14,335 nucleotides of DNA from NCBI GenBank assembly GCA_035263725.1, contig DATFRC010000191.1:1-14335 (forward strand). Direction: 5' to 3'. The position numbers were made by a program, and so were the translations under genes. The notes below the pieces were generated by a model, which saw nothing but the letters and a program-made list of their open reading frames with translations, searched no databases and was not told the origin of the DNA. Below, in pieces: positions 14,172 through 14,335 of this stretch; within the stretch, counting starts at the first letter, position 1; every line of letters starts with the position of its first letter. The stretch is from DASXRA01 sp035263725 (GTDB taxonomy: Bacteria > Actinomycetota > Actinomycetes > Mycobacteriales > Jatrophihabitantaceae).

Positions 14172-14335
14172 ATGGCCCGGGTTCGGCTACCCGTCGTCAT
14201 CGCGGCCGTCGTGCTGGCAGATCAAGCCGCGAAGTGGTGGGCGTGGCGGCACGTTGACGGCGTGCTGATCAACAGTGGTGGGTACATCCTGCTCGGTCCG
14301 ACGGTTCGTTCGTGGTTCGCGCACCCGGTCGGCGG
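14172..14335 (+). CDS. lspA: signal peptidase II (LspA-like), N-terminal part
   Basis: Only the first 54 codons are in the window. The product starts MARVRLPVVIAAVVLADQAA, a basic start and first membrane helix, with the DQxxKxW motif typical of lipoprotein signal peptidase II (here DQAAKWWAW), followed by HVDGVLINSGGYILLGPTVR. This matches what I recall of a divergent actinobacterial branch of LspA whose early loop reads INxGG rather than the usual N-x-G-x-x-F. The catalytic aspartates would lie beyond the window's end, so activity cannot be judged. LspA cleaves the signal peptide of lipidated prolipoproteins, a class represented by two genes in this window, but there is no operon link to them. 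It follows the hairpin at 14053-14103 and has its own promoter. Confidence 0.7.
   Translation, partial: MARVRLPVVIAAVVLADQAAKWWAWRHVDGVLINSGGYILLGPTVRSWFAHPVG

Noticed and set aside
1..14335. Mobile element, CRISPR, tRNA or phage content
   Set aside because: No transposase or integrase motif, regularly spaced repeats, cloverleaf-like sequence or phage structural gene was seen on either strand.

Overview
The window is GC-rich, with the codon use and gene families of a chromosome from the Actinomycetota: PadR regulators, lipoprotein hydrolases, a substrate-binding/VWA fusion, the CAPWH-type Rieske protein and a large secreted multidomain protein. I cannot name the genus. I see no rRNA, tRNA, CRISPR array, insertion sequence or phage gene, so this looks like ordinary to mildly accessory chromosome rather than a mobile island. 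Genes are tightly packed, and two tail-to-tail pairs share their stop regions.

Layout. Positions 1-358 hold the 3' part of a Rieske [2Fe-2S] protein whose reading frame is broken by one base near position 93. Next is a conserved gene of unknown function (380-1036) with an HDxxGH motif. On the minus strand lie a PadR regulator (1474-2046) and, after it, a YciI-like small protein (1050-1373). Divergent from padR is a lipoprotein alpha/beta hydrolase (2110-2907). The 63-base padR/hydrolase gap contains a palindrome (2066-2083) that fits the known PadR operator pattern ATGT-N8-ACAT, so the regulator probably controls itself and perhaps the hydrolase.

Positions 2939-6109 are all minus strand: a membrane-anchored substrate-binding/VWA fusion, then an HEXXH metallopeptidase-like gene that overlaps the end of a single-domain cyclic-nucleotide-binding gene. 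A probable C-terminal scrap of a membrane transporter follows (6165-6341). After it come a Tag-type DNA glycosylase (+), a lipoprotein of an uncharacterised family (-), an SMP-30/regucalcin-like protein (+) and a GNAT acetyltransferase (-).

The right third is one 1439-residue secreted protein (9712-14031): a beta-propeller, three ASH/choice-of-anchor-D-like beta domains, an L-type lectin-like domain, an uncharacterised domain and two Ig-like repeats. A 24-bp stem hairpin follows it. The window ends inside a divergent lspA-like gene (lipoprotein signal peptidase II) that appears to have a leaderless promoter.

I do not see a single large undescribed system. The best leads are the HDxxGH protein, the cyclic-nucleotide/HEXXH gene pair, the Tag homologue lacking the usual pocket glutamate, the PadR operator, and the architecture of the large secreted protein.
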